Origin: Glandiceps talaboti
Taxonomy: Eukaryota; Hemichordata; Enteropneusta; Spengelidae
DNA length: 64,000 nt
Direction of reading: 5' to 3'
Assembly: GCF_964340395.1 (NCBI RefSeq)
Contig: NC_135553.1
Location: forward strand, 25,062,949-25,126,948
The notes beneath the pieces were generated by a model, which saw nothing but the letters and a program-made list of their open reading frames with translations, ran no database searches and was not told where the DNA came from. The position numbers were made by a program, and so were the translations under genes. Below are positions 54,481 through 64,000 of the stretch, in pieces; positions within the stretch are counted from its first letter, which is position 1; each line of letters starts with the position of its first letter.

Positions 54481-54960
54481 CTGAACTTTCCATTGCAGAT
54501 GGAAAGAAATACTGGGCAACAAAATGTAATGACCATTCTCAGTAATTATACAATTGCAAAATCTTCACTTACTTCTTCCACTTCTTGATTGGCTGTCTGG
54601 TGTGTCGTGTGCTTAGTACTGACAAAAGAACTTTTTGATAACTTATACTTTCCATTGCAGATGGGAAAAAATATTGGGCAACAAAATTTAATGACCATTC
54701 TCAGTAATTATACAATTCCAAAATCTTCACTTACTTCTTCCACTTCTTGATTGGCTGTCTGGTGTTCATCTGCCATCAGTGTTCGTGTCATCTTCCGTGA
54801 CCTTGAGTTCCATCCTGAACTTTCCATTGCAGATGGAAAGAAATACTGGGCAACAAAATGTAATGACCATTCTCAGTAATTATACAATTGCAAAATCTTC
54901 ACTTACTTCTTCCACTTCTTGATTGGCTGTCTGGTGTTCATCTGCCATGACCTTGAGTTC
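54481..54960. repeat. Rearranged, internally deleted satellite patch
   Basis: The monomer order breaks here. At 54,481 ctgaa joins directly to ctttccattgcag, skipping most of a monomer. At 54,597-54,604 ctgg joins to tgtgtcgtgtgc. The first junction then recurs at 54,820, giving a 334-bp derived tandem step. At about 54,948 gccat joins to gacc, a 22-bp deletion inside the cassette. Both derived pieces share aaaatgtaatgacc, unlike the usual aaaatttaatgacc, so they copied from one another. The acceptor-like motif is lost at the two ctgaactttcc junctions. Confidence 0.8.
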
Positions 54961-55484
54961 CATCCTGAAAGGAATGAATCAAACAATACAGTATAAACTT
55001 ATTGATGGAATGAAATAACAGTTATTTAGATTCTAATATTTACTCTTAAAGTTGCCACTACTCAATTTAACCCTTTTGAAAAGATATTACCACGGATAAT
55101 ATTATTCTGTTCACCTCCAAAATATTTCTTTATTCTGCTACAATCTACTTGTGACATAAGGTTGTCATTACTTGTCGTGTGCTTAGTACTGACAAAAGAA
55201 CTTTTTGATAACTTATACTTTCCATTGCAGATGGGAAAAAATATTGGGCAACAAAATTTAATGACCATTCTCAGTAATTATACAATTCCAAAATCTTCAC
55301 TTACTTCTTCCACTTCTTGATTGGCTGTCTGGTGTTCATCTGCCATCAGTGTTCGTGTCATCTTCCGTGACCTTGAGTTCCATCCTGAAAGGAATGAATC
55401 AAACAATACAGTATAAACTTATTGATGGAATGAAATAACAGTTATTTAGATTCTAATATTTACTCTTATAAGTTGCCACTACTC
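54961..55484. repeat. Satellite monomer after the rearranged patch
   Basis: Regular period resumes here. The unit at about 55,062 carries taatattattctg and gttcacctcc changes and the gatgggaaaaaat form, close to the monomer at 54,158. It leads into the 3-mer/2-mer region. Confidence 0.7.
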
Positions 55485-58400
55485 ACTTTAACCTTTTTGA
55501 AAAGATATTACCACGGATAATACAATTCTATTCATCTCCAATATTTCTTCATTCTGCTACAATCTACTTGTGACATAAGGTTGTCATTACTTGTCGTGTG
55601 CTTAGTACTGACAAAAGAACTTTTTGATAACTTATACTTTCCATTGCAGATGGGAAGAAATATTGGCAACAAAATTTAATGACCATTCTCAGTAATTATA
55701 CAATTGCAAAATCTTCACTTACTTCTTCCACTTCTTGATTGGCTGTCTGGTGTTCATCTGCCATCTGTGTTCGTGTCATCTTCCGTGACCTTGAGTTCCA
55801 TCCTGAAAGGAATGAATCATACAATACAGTATAAACGTATTGATGGAATGAAATAACAGTTATTTAGATTCTAATATTTACTCTTAAAGTTGCCACTACT
55901 CACTTTAACCTTTTTGAAAAGATATTACCACGGATAATACAATTTTGTTCATCTCCAATATTTCTTCATTCTGCTACAATCTACTTGTGACATAAGGTTG
56001 TCATTACTTGTCGTGTGCTTAGTACTGACAAAAGAACTTTTTGATAACTTATACTTTCCATTGCAGATGGGAAGAAATATTGGCAACAAAATTTAATGAC
56101 CATTCTCAGTAATTATACAATTGCAAAATCTTCACTTACTTCTTCCACTTCTTGATTGGCTGTCTGGTGTTCATCTGCCATCTGTGTTCGTGTCATCTTC
56201 CGTGACCTTGAGTTCCATCCTGAAAGGAATGAATCAAACAATACAGTATAAACGTATTGATGGAATGAAATAACAGTTATTTAGATTCTAATATTTACTC
56301 TTAAAGTTGCCACTACTCACTTTAACCTTTTTGAAAAGATATTACCACGGATAATACAATTTTGTTCATCTCCAATATTTCTTCATTCTGCTACAATCTA
56401 CTTGTGACATAAGGTTGTCATTACTTGTCGTGTGCTTAGTACTGACAAAAGAACTTTTTGATAACTTATACTTTCCATTGCAGATGGGAAAAAATATTGG
56501 GCAACAAAATTTAATGACCATTCTCAGTAATTATACAATTGCAAAATCTTCACTTACTTCTTCCACTTCTTGATTGGCTGTCTGGTGTTCATCTGCCATC
56601 AGTGTTCGTGTCATCTTCCGTGACCTTGAGTTCCATCCTGAAAGGAATGAATCAAACAATACAGTATAAACTTATTGATGGAATGAAATAACAGTTATTT
56701 AGATTCTAATATTTACTCTTATAAGTTGCCACTACTCACTTTAACCTTTTTGAAAAGATATTACCACGGATAATACAATTCTATTCATCTCCAATATTTC
56801 TTCATTCTGCTACAATCTACTTGTGACATAAGGTTGTCATTACTTGTCGTGTGCTTAGTACTGACAAAAGAACTTTTTGATAACTTATACTTTCCATTGC
56901 AGATGGGAAGAAATATTGGCAACAAAATTTAATGACCATTCTCAGTAATTATACAATTGCAAAATCTTCACTTACTTCTTCCACTTCTTGATTGGCTGTC
57001 TGGTGTTCATCTGCCATCTGTGTTCGTGTCATCTTCCGTGACCTTGAGTTCCATCCTGAAAGGAATGAATCATACAATCAGTATAAACGTATTGATGGAA
57101 TGAAGTAACAGTTATTTAGATTCTAATATTTACTCTTAAAGTTGCCACTACTCACTTTAACCTTTTTGAAAAGATATTACCACGGATAATACAATTTTGT
57201 TCATCTCCAATATTTCTTCATTCTGCTACAATCTACTTGTGACATAAGGTTGTCATTACTTGTCGTGTGCTTAGTACTGACAAAAGAACTTTTTGATAAC
57301 TTATACTTTCCATTGCAGATGGGAAGAAATATTGGCAACAAAATTTAATGACCATTCTCAGTAATTATACAATTGCAAAATCTTCACTTACTTCTTCCAC
57401 TTCTTGATTGGCTGTCTGGTGTTCATCTGCCATCTGTGTTCGTGTCATCTTCCGTGACCTTGAGTTCCATCCTGAAAGGAATGAATCAAACAATACAGTA
57501 TAAACGTATTGATGGAATGAAATAACAGTTATTTAGATTCTAATATTTACTCTTAAAGTTGCCACTACTCACTTTAACCTTTTTGAAAAGATATTACCAC
57601 GGATAATACAATTTTGTTCATCTCCAATATTTCTTCATTCTGCTACAATCTACTTGTGACATAAGGTTGTCATTACTTGTCGTGTGCTTAGTACTGACAA
57701 AAGAACTTTTTGATAACTTATACTTTCCATTGCAGATGGGAAAAAATATTGGGCAACAAAATTTAATGACCATTCTCAGTAATTATACAATTGCAAAATC
57801 TTCACTTACTTCTTCCACTTCTTGATTGGCTGTCTGGTGTTCATCTGCCATCAGTGTTCGTGTCATCTTCCGTGACCTTGAGTTCCATCCTGAAAGGAAT
57901 GAATCAAACAATACAGTATAAACTTATTGATGGAATGAAATAACAGTTATTTAGATTCTAATATTTACTCTTATAAGTTGCCACTACTCACTTTAACCTT
58001 TTTGAAAAGATATTACCACGGATAATACAATTCTATTCATCTCCAATATTTCTTCATTCTGCTACAATCTACTTGTGACATAAGGTTGTCATTACTTGTC
58101 GTGTGCTTAGTACTGACAAAAGAACTTTTTGATAACTTATACTTTCCATTGCAGATGGGAAGAAATATTGGCAACAAAATTTAATGACCATTCTCAGTAA
58201 TTATACAATTGCAAAATCTTCACTTACTTCTTCCACTTCTTGATTGGCTGTCTGGTGTTCATCTGCCATCTGTGTTCGTGTCATCTTCCGTGACCTTGAG
58301 TTCCATCCTGAAAGGAATGAATCATACAATACAGTATAAACGTATTGATGGAATGAAATAACAGTTATTTAGATTCTAATATTTACTCTTAAAGTTGCCA

Positions 58401-60910
58401 CTACTCACTTTAACCTTTTTGAAAAGATATTACCACGGATAATACAATTTTGTTCATCTCCAATATTTCTTCATTCTGCTACAATCTACTTGTGACATAA
58501 GGTTGTCATTACTTGTCGTGTGCTTAGTACTGACAAAAGAACTTTTTGATAACTTATACTTTCCATTGCAGATGGGAAAAAATATTGGGCAACAAAATTT
58601 AATGACCATTCTCAGTAATTATACAATTGCAAAATCTTCACTTACTTCTTCCACTTCTTGATTGGCTGTCTGGTGTTCATCTGCCATCAGTGTTCGTGTC
58701 ATCTTCCGTGACCTTGAGTTCCATCCTGAAAGGAATGAATCAAACAATACAGTATAAACTTATTGATGGAATGAAATAACAGTTATTTAGATTCTAATAT
58801 TTACTCTTATAAGTTGCCACTACTCACTTTAACCTTTTTGAAAAGATATTACCACGGATAATACAATTCTATTCATCTCCAATATTTCTTCATTCTGCTA
58901 CAATCTACTTGTGACATAAGGTTGTCATTACTTGTCGTGTGCTTAGTACTGACAAAAGAACTTTTTGATAACTTATACTTTCCATTGCAGATGGGAAGAA
59001 ATATTGGCAACAAAATTTAATGACCATTCTCAGTAATTATACAATTGCAAAATCTTCACTTACTTCTTCCACTTCTTGATTGGCTGTCTGGTGTTCATCT
59101 GCCATCTGTGTTCGTGTCATCTTCCGTGACCTTGAGTTCCATCCTGAAAGGAATGAATCATACAATCAGTATAAACGTATTGATGGAATGAAATAACAGT
59201 TATTTAGATTCTAATATTTACTCTTAAAGTTGCCACTACTCACTTTAACCTTTTTGAAAAGATATTACCACGGATAATACAATTTTGTTCATCTCCAATA
59301 TTTCTTCATTCTGCTACAATCTACTTGTGACATAAGGTTGTCATTACTTGTCGTGTGCTTAGTACTGACAAAAGAACTTTTTGATAACTTATACTTTCCA
59401 TTGCAGATGGGAAGAAATATTGGCAACAAAATTTAATGACCATTCTCAGTAATTATACAATTGCAAAATCTTCACTTACTTCTTCCACTTCTTGATTGGC
59501 TGTCTGGTGTTCATCTGCCATCTGTGTTCGTGTCATCTTCCGTGACCTTGAGTTCCATCCTGAAAGGAATGAATCAAACAATACAGTATAAACGTATTGA
59601 TGGAATGAAATAACAGTTATTTAGATTCTAATATTTACTCTTAAAGTTGCCACTACTCACTTTAACCTTTTTGAAAAGATATTACCACGGATAATACAAT
59701 TTTGTTCATCTCCAATATTTCTTCATTCTGCTACAATCTACTTGTGACATAAGGTTGTCATTACTTGTCGTGTGCTTAGTACTGACAAAAGAACTTTTTG
59801 ATAACTTATACTTTCCATTGCAGATGGGAAAAAATATTGGGCAACAAAATTTAATGACCATTCTCAGTAATTATACAATTGCAAAATCTTCACTTACTTC
59901 TTCCACTTCTTGATTGGCTGTCTGGTGTTCATCTGCCATCAGTGTTCGTGTCATCTTCCGTGACCTTGAGTTCCATCCTGAAAGGAATGAATCAAACAAT
60001 ACAGTATAAACTTATTGATGGAATGAAATAACAGTTATTTAGATTCTAATATTTACTCTTATAAGTTGCCACTACTCACTTTAACCTTTTTGAAAAGATA
60101 TTACCACGGATAATACAATTCTATTCATCTCCAATATTTCTTCATTCTGCTACAATCTACTTGTGACATAAGGTTGTCATTACTTGTCGTGTGCTTAGTA
60201 CTGACAAAAGAACTTTTTGATAACTTATACTTTCCATTGCAGATGGGAAGAAATATTGGCAACAAAATTTAATGACCATTCTCAGTAATTATACAATTGC
60301 AAAATCTTCACTTACTTCTTCCACTTCTTGATTGGCTGTCTGGTGTTCATCTGCCATCTGTGTTCGTGTCATCTTCCGTGACCTTGAGTTCCATCCTGAA
60401 AGGAATGAATCATACAATACAGTATAAACGTATTGATGGAATGAAATAACAGTTATTTAGATTCTAATATTTACTCTTAAAGTTGCCACTACTCACTTTA
60501 ACCTTTTTGAAAAGATATTACCACGGATAATACAATTTTGTTCATCTCCAATATTTCTTCATTCTGCTACAATCTACTTGTGACATAAGGTTGTCATTAC
60601 TTGTCGTGTGCTTAGTACTGACAAAAGAACTTTTTGATAACTTATACTTTCCATTGCAGATGGGAAAAAATATTGGGCAACAAAATTTAATGACCATTCT
60701 CAGTAATTATACAATTGCAAAATCTTCACTTACTTCTTCCACTTCTTGATTGGCTGTCTGGTGTTCATCTGCCATCTGTGTTCGTGTCATCTTCCGTGAC
60801 CTTGAGTTCCATCCTGAAAGGAATGAATCAAACAATACAGTATAAACTTATTGATAGTATGAAATAACAGTTATTTAGATTCTAATATTTACTCTTAAAG
60901 TTGCCACTAC
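55485..60910. repeat. HOR of alternating 3-mers and 2-mers
   Basis: Three monomer types can be labelled. A has ttataagttgcc, ctattcatctcc and a 1-base loss in ttggcaac. B has aaacgtattg, aattttgttc and the same ttggcaac loss. C has aattttgttc and gatgggaaaaaat. By eye the order is ABC ABC AC ABC AC, with steps of about 1,250 bp for ABC and 837-840 bp for AC. The catacaatcagtat form (2 bases missing) occurs at about 57,071 and 59,160, 2,089 bases apart, so the last two ABCAC groups look like copies of one another. The 1-base and 2-base losses explain why the 68-codon frame is absent here. Confidence 0.8.
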
Positions 60911-62070
60911 TCAATTTAACCTTTTTGAAAAGATATTACTACGGATAATACAATTCTGTTCACCTCCAAAATATGTCTTCATTCTGCTACAATCTACTTG
61001 TGACATAAGGTTGTCATTACTTGTTGTGTGCTTAGTACTGACAAAAGAACTTTTTGATAACTTATACTTTCCATTGCAGATGGGAAGAAATATTGGGCAA
61101 CAAAATTTAATGACCATTCTCAGTAATTATACAATTCCAAAATCTACACTTACTTCTTCCACTTCTTGATTGGCTGTCTGGTGTTCATCTGCCATCTGTG
61201 TTCGTGTCATCTTCCGTGACCTTGAGTTCCATCCTGAAAGGAATGAATCAAATAATACAGTATAAACTTATTGATGGACTGAAATAAGTTATTTAGATTC
61301 TAATATTTACTCTTAAAGTTGCCACTACTCAATTTAACCTTTTTGAAAAGATATTACCACGGACAATACAATTCTGTTCATCTCCAAAATATTTCTTCAT
61401 TCTGCTACAATCTACTTGTGACATAAGGTTGTCATTACTTGTCGTGTGCTTAGTACTGACAAAAGAACTTTTAGATAACTTATACTTTCCATTGCAGATG
61501 GGAAGAAAAATTGGGCAACAAAATTTAATGACCATTCTCAGTAATTATACAATTCCAAAATCTTCACTTACTTCTTCCACTTCTTGATTGGCTGTCTGGT
61601 GTTCATCTGCCATCTGTGTTCGTGTCATCTTCCGTGACCTTGAGTTCCATCCTGAAAGGAATGAATCAAATAATACAGTATAAACTTATTGATGGACTGA
61701 AATAACAGTTATTTAGATTCTAATATTTACTCTTAAAGTTGCCACTACTCAATTTAACCTTTTTTAAAAGATATTACCACGGATAATACAATTCTGTTCA
61801 TCTCCAAAATATTTCTTTCATTCTGCTACAATCTACTTGTGACATAAGGTTGTCATTACTTGTCGTGTGCTTAGTACTGTCAAAAGAACTTTTAGATAAC
61901 TTATACTTTCCATTGCAGATTGGAAGAAATATTAGGCAACAAAATTTAATGACCATTCTCAGTAATTTTACAATTCCAAAATCTTCACGTACTTCTTCCG
62001 CTTCTTGATTGGCTGTCTGATGTTTATCTGCTATCTGTTTTCGTGCCGTCTTCCGTGGCCTTGGAGTTCC
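60911..62070. repeat. Edge of the 420-bp satellite, diverged monomers
   Basis: The last units carry more private changes than interior ones: tactacggataat and ttgttgtgtgc near 60.9-61.0 kb, aatctacactt at 61,141, ccacggacaat at 61,358, ttttttaaaag near 61,760, and a run of changes at 61,985-62,070. That run includes cacgtacttcttccgc, gatgtttatctgctatctg and ccttggagttcc. Greater divergence at an array border is expected when homogenisation works best in the interior. Confidence 0.8.
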
Positions 62071-62095
62071 AAAAGACCCTTATAGATAACTTGTG
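62071..62095. repeat. Truncated satellite remnant at the junction
   Basis: After ggagttcc the sequence jumps to aaaagacccttatagataac, which resembles the internal monomer segment aaaagaacttttagataact. Roughly 300 bases of the monomer are missing between them. This is the last trace of the 420-bp family before the CTGA minisatellite. Confidence 0.6.
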
Positions 62096-62174
62096 CACGT
62101 ACTACTTGATGTACACATACTACTTGAAGGCTTACTGACAAGTGATTGACTGTTTCAGTTGTATTACAACATGT

Positions 62175-62190
<16 letters not shown>

Positions 62191-62215
<25 letters not shown>

Positions 62216-62229
62216 TGACTGACTGACTG
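62191..62229. repeat. Pure CTGA tetranucleotide tract
   Basis: An uninterrupted run of about 39 bases of ctga repeats inside the minisatellite, a likely slippage site. Confidence 0.9.
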
Positions 62230-62638
62230 TCTGACTGGTGACTGACTGACTCCTTGTAATGTACACATACTGCTGAATGGCTGACTGACAGGTGACTGGC
62301 TGGCTGGCTGACTGACTGACTGACTGACTGACTGCTTCTGTTGTACTACAACATTTCTGACTGACTGACACTGCCTGACTAGTGACTGACAGCCTCCTTG
62401 TAATGTACATCTGTCATCTACTAATTTGATGGCTGACTGACAATTGACTGACTGTCTGCTTCAGTTGTTACAACATTTCTGACTGACTGACTGACTGACT
62501 GACTAGTGACTGACAGACTCCTTGTAATGTACATTTACTACTTGATGGCTGACTGACAGGTGACTGAATGACTGACTGCTTCAGTTGTACTACAACATTT
62601 CTAACTGACTGACTAGTGACTGACAGACTCCTTGTAAT

Positions 62639-62648
62639 GTACATGTAC
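62639..62648. other. GTACATGTAC palindrome in the CTGA unit (representative)
   Basis: A perfect 10-bp palindrome. Units alternate between tgtacatgtac and tgtacacatac forms at this position. Palindromes of this kind are common in some invertebrate repeats; I cannot assign a function. Confidence 0.7.
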
Positions 62649-62938
62649 TACTTGATGGCTGACTGACTTCTTCAATTGTACTGCAACATTTCTGACAGGT
62701 GACTGACTGACTGACAGCTTCTTCACTTGTACTACAAGATTTCTGACTGACTGACTGACTAGTGACTGACAGATTCCTTGAAATGTACATGTACTACTTG
62801 ATGGCTGACTGACAGGTGACTGACTGACTATTTCAGTTGTACTACAACATTTTTGACTGACTAGTGACCGACAGACTCCTTGTAATGTACACATACTGAC
62901 AGGTGACTGACTGACTGACTGACTGACTGACTGCTTCA

Positions 62939-62951
62939 GTTGTACTACAAC
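62939..62951. other. Inverted repeat in the CTGA unit (representative)
   Basis: GTTGT-ACT-ACAAC is a perfect 5-bp stem with a 3-base loop. It is present in most units of the minisatellite, for example here and near 63,289, 63,395 and 63,485. It is short for a stable hairpin, but its conservation among otherwise variable units is notable. Confidence 0.7.
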
Positions 62952-63037
62952 ATTTCTGACTGCTCGACTAGGGACTGACAGACTCCTTGTAATGTACATG
63001 TACTACTTGGTGGCTGACTGACTTCTTCAGTTGTACT

Positions 63038-63068
63038 ACTGACTGACTGACTGACTGACTGACTGACT
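63038..63068. repeat. Pure CTGA tetranucleotide tract
   Basis: An uninterrupted run of about 31 bases of the same tetramer. It replaces the acaacatttctg segment that normally follows ttgtacta, so an expansion or deletion took place inside the inverted repeat. Confidence 0.85.
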
Positions 63069-63793
63069 ATTTCAGTTGTACTACAACAGTTTTGACTGAC
63101 TGACTAGTGACTGACGGACTCCTTGTAATGTACACATACTGCTTAATGGCTGACTGACAGGTGACTGGCTGACTGACTGCTTCGGTTGTACTACCACATT
63201 TCTGACTGGCTGACACTGACTGACTTGTGACTGACAGACTCCTTGTAATGTACATCTACTAAACTGACAGGTGACTGACTGTCTGCTTCAGTTGTACTAC
63301 AACAGTTTTGACTGACTGACTAGTGACTGACGGATTCCTTGTAATGTACATGTACTGCTTGATGGCTGACTGACAGGTGACTGACTGACTGCTTCAGTTG
63401 TACTACAACATTTCTGACTGACTGACTGTTGACTGACTTACTGACTGACTGACTGGTGACTGACTGACTGACTGACTGCTTCAGTTGTACTACAACATTT
63501 CTGACTGGCTGACACTGACTGACTTGTGAATGACAGACTCCTTTTAATGTACATCTACTAAATTAATGGCTGACTGACAGGTGACTGACTATCTGCTTCA
63601 GTTGTACTACAATATTTCTGACTGACTGACTAGTGACTGACAGACTCCTTGCAATGTACATGTACTACTTGATGGCTGACTGACAGGTGACTGACTGACT
63701 ATTTCAGTTGTACTACAACATTTTTGACTGACTGACTAGTGACTGACAGACTCCTTGTAATGTACACATACTGCTTAATGGCTGACTGACAGG

Positions 63794-63843
63794 TGACTGA
63801 CTGACTGACTGACTGACTGACTGACTGACTGACTGACTGACTG
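63794..63843. repeat. Pure CTGA tetranucleotide tract (longest)
   Basis: About 50 uninterrupted bases of the tetramer, the longest clean tract in the window and a good candidate for length polymorphism. Confidence 0.9.
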
Positions 63844-64000
63844 CTTCAGTTGTACTACAACATTTCTGACTGACTGACTAGTGACTGACAGACTCCTTGT
63901 AATTTACATGTCCTACTCGATGGCTGGGTGACTGACAGGTGACTGACTGACTGACTGCTGTAGTTGTACTACAACATTTCTGACTGATCGACTAGGGACT

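Larger units (their letters stand above)
1..62070. repeat. ~420-bp satellite DNA array, about 148 monomers
   Basis: A continuous head-to-tail array of one ~420-bp unit fills this region, all in one orientation. The anchor tcttcacttacttcttcc recurs every 417-420 bases, with 401 in deletion variants. I counted about 148 units, including one rearranged patch. Most neighbours differ at a few percent of sites or less, and many distant copies are nearly identical. That pattern fits homogenisation by unequal crossing-over and conversion. I saw no transposon insertion and no inverted monomer. The array begins before base 1 and ends at the CTGA minisatellite. Genomic position (centromeric, pericentromeric, subtelomeric or intronic) cannot be told from this window. 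I do not recognise the family. Confidence 0.97.
62096..64000. repeat. CTGA-rich minisatellite, irregular ~100-145-bp units
   Basis: Units are recognised by ccttgtaatgtacat at about 62,252, 62,396, 62,520, 62,630, 62,776, 62,878, 62,985, 63,121, 63,241, 63,337, 63,540, 63,647, 63,753 and 63,895. Spacing is 96-146 bp, with one 203-bp step where a unit has lost this motif. A typical unit runs: ccttgtaatgtaca, tactacttgatggctgactg, acaggtgactgactg, cttcagttgtactacaac, atttctgactgactg, actagtgactgacagact. Length variation comes largely from the number of CTGA tetranucleotides. Open frames of 62-128 codons on the minus strand are serine/valine/glutamine-rich translations of the tetramer and are not genes. 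The array continues past the window. Confidence 0.92.

Noticed and set aside
611-61535. A ladder of ~68-codon minus-strand open frames as a multigene family of small cysteine-containing proteins
   Set aside because: They recur exactly at the satellite period, about a third are broken by small deletions, changes are mostly amino-acid altering, and no domain is recognisable. A shared start and stop is expected from copies of one repeat.
1-62070. CRISPR array
   Set aside because: The period is ~420 bp and the whole unit is repeated; there are no short direct repeats with unique spacers and no cas genes.
1-62070. Tandem copies of a transposon (helitron, MITE or LTR arrays)
   Set aside because: I saw no terminal inverted repeats, target-site duplications, polyA tail or recognisable transposase or reverse transcriptase. 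An ancient transposon origin of the monomer cannot be excluded.
62132-63255. Minus-strand frames of 62-128 codons rich in serine, valine and glutamine
   Set aside because: A CTGA tetranucleotide read in any frame repeats every four codons without stops, so open frames come for free. Composition is purely that of the repeat.
62096-64000. Telomeric repeat
   Set aside because: The tetramer CTGA in complex 100-145-bp units is unlike TTAGGG- or TTAGG-type telomere repeats, and no such hexamer or pentamer runs are present.
1-64000. Tandem rRNA, 5S or tRNA gene clusters
   Set aside because: No tRNA cloverleaf, 5S internal promoter or rRNA core sequence was recognised in the unit; low G+C and free drift of the variable zones also argue against it.

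Overview
This window is almost entirely tandemly repeated, non-coding eukaryotic satellite DNA. I found no convincing protein-coding gene, RNA gene, CRISPR array or intact transposon. Two unrelated satellites abut at about 62.07-62.10 kb. The lineage cannot be proved from the sequence. Long AT-rich satellite arrays, splice-like signals and CTGA/TACATGTA-rich minisatellites suggest an animal, and a marine invertebrate such as a mollusc is a low-confidence guess.

Region 1 (1-62,070) is a head-to-tail array of about 148 copies of a ~420-bp monomer, all in one orientation. It is already inside the array at base 1. A hand count over one monomer gives about 33% G+C. Length classes of 420, 417-418 and 401 bp come from a few recurring small deletions. 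Variants recur in fixed order, giving nested higher-order repeats (HORs) and block duplications: a ~2.1-kb 5-mer (about 0.6-6.9 kb), a 1,677-bp 4-mer duplication (13.2-16.5 kb), a 9,633-bp-offset duplication (about 5.0-11.6 versus 14.65-21.2 kb), a block seen three times at about 21.4, 29.3 and 33.1 kb, a 2,941-bp 7-mer containing 840-bp dimers (47.5-53.7 kb), and a 3-mer/2-mer alternation (55.5-60.9 kb). A short rearranged patch lies at 54.48-54.96 kb, and the last monomers before the edge are the most diverged.

Each full monomer contains, on the minus strand, an 80-bp segment with about 47% G+C, against about 29% for the rest. It is bounded by a good 3' splice-site motif (pyrimidine-rich, ending CAG) and a good 5' splice-site motif (GTAAGTGA). 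These signals persist across nearly all copies. The segment is open in one frame in the consensus, but some copies carry stops and many carry amino-acid changes, so a conserved protein is not supported. This exon-like cassette repeated about 145 times is the most interesting structure here. It may be the relic of an amplified exon-intron unit, or a source of spliced non-coding RNA. The ~68-codon minus-strand open frames that recur every 420 bp are best read as by-products of the repeat.

Region 2 (62,096-64,000) is a different minisatellite: irregular units of about 100-145 bp built on CTGA tetranucleotides, each with a GTTGT-ACT-ACAAC inverted repeat and an ATGTACAT-type palindrome. It runs off the window. 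The serine/valine/glutamine-rich open frames in it are translations of the tetranucleotide repeat.

All copy boundaries and consensus statements come from reading by eye, without alignment software. Block edges are good to tens or hundreds of bases.
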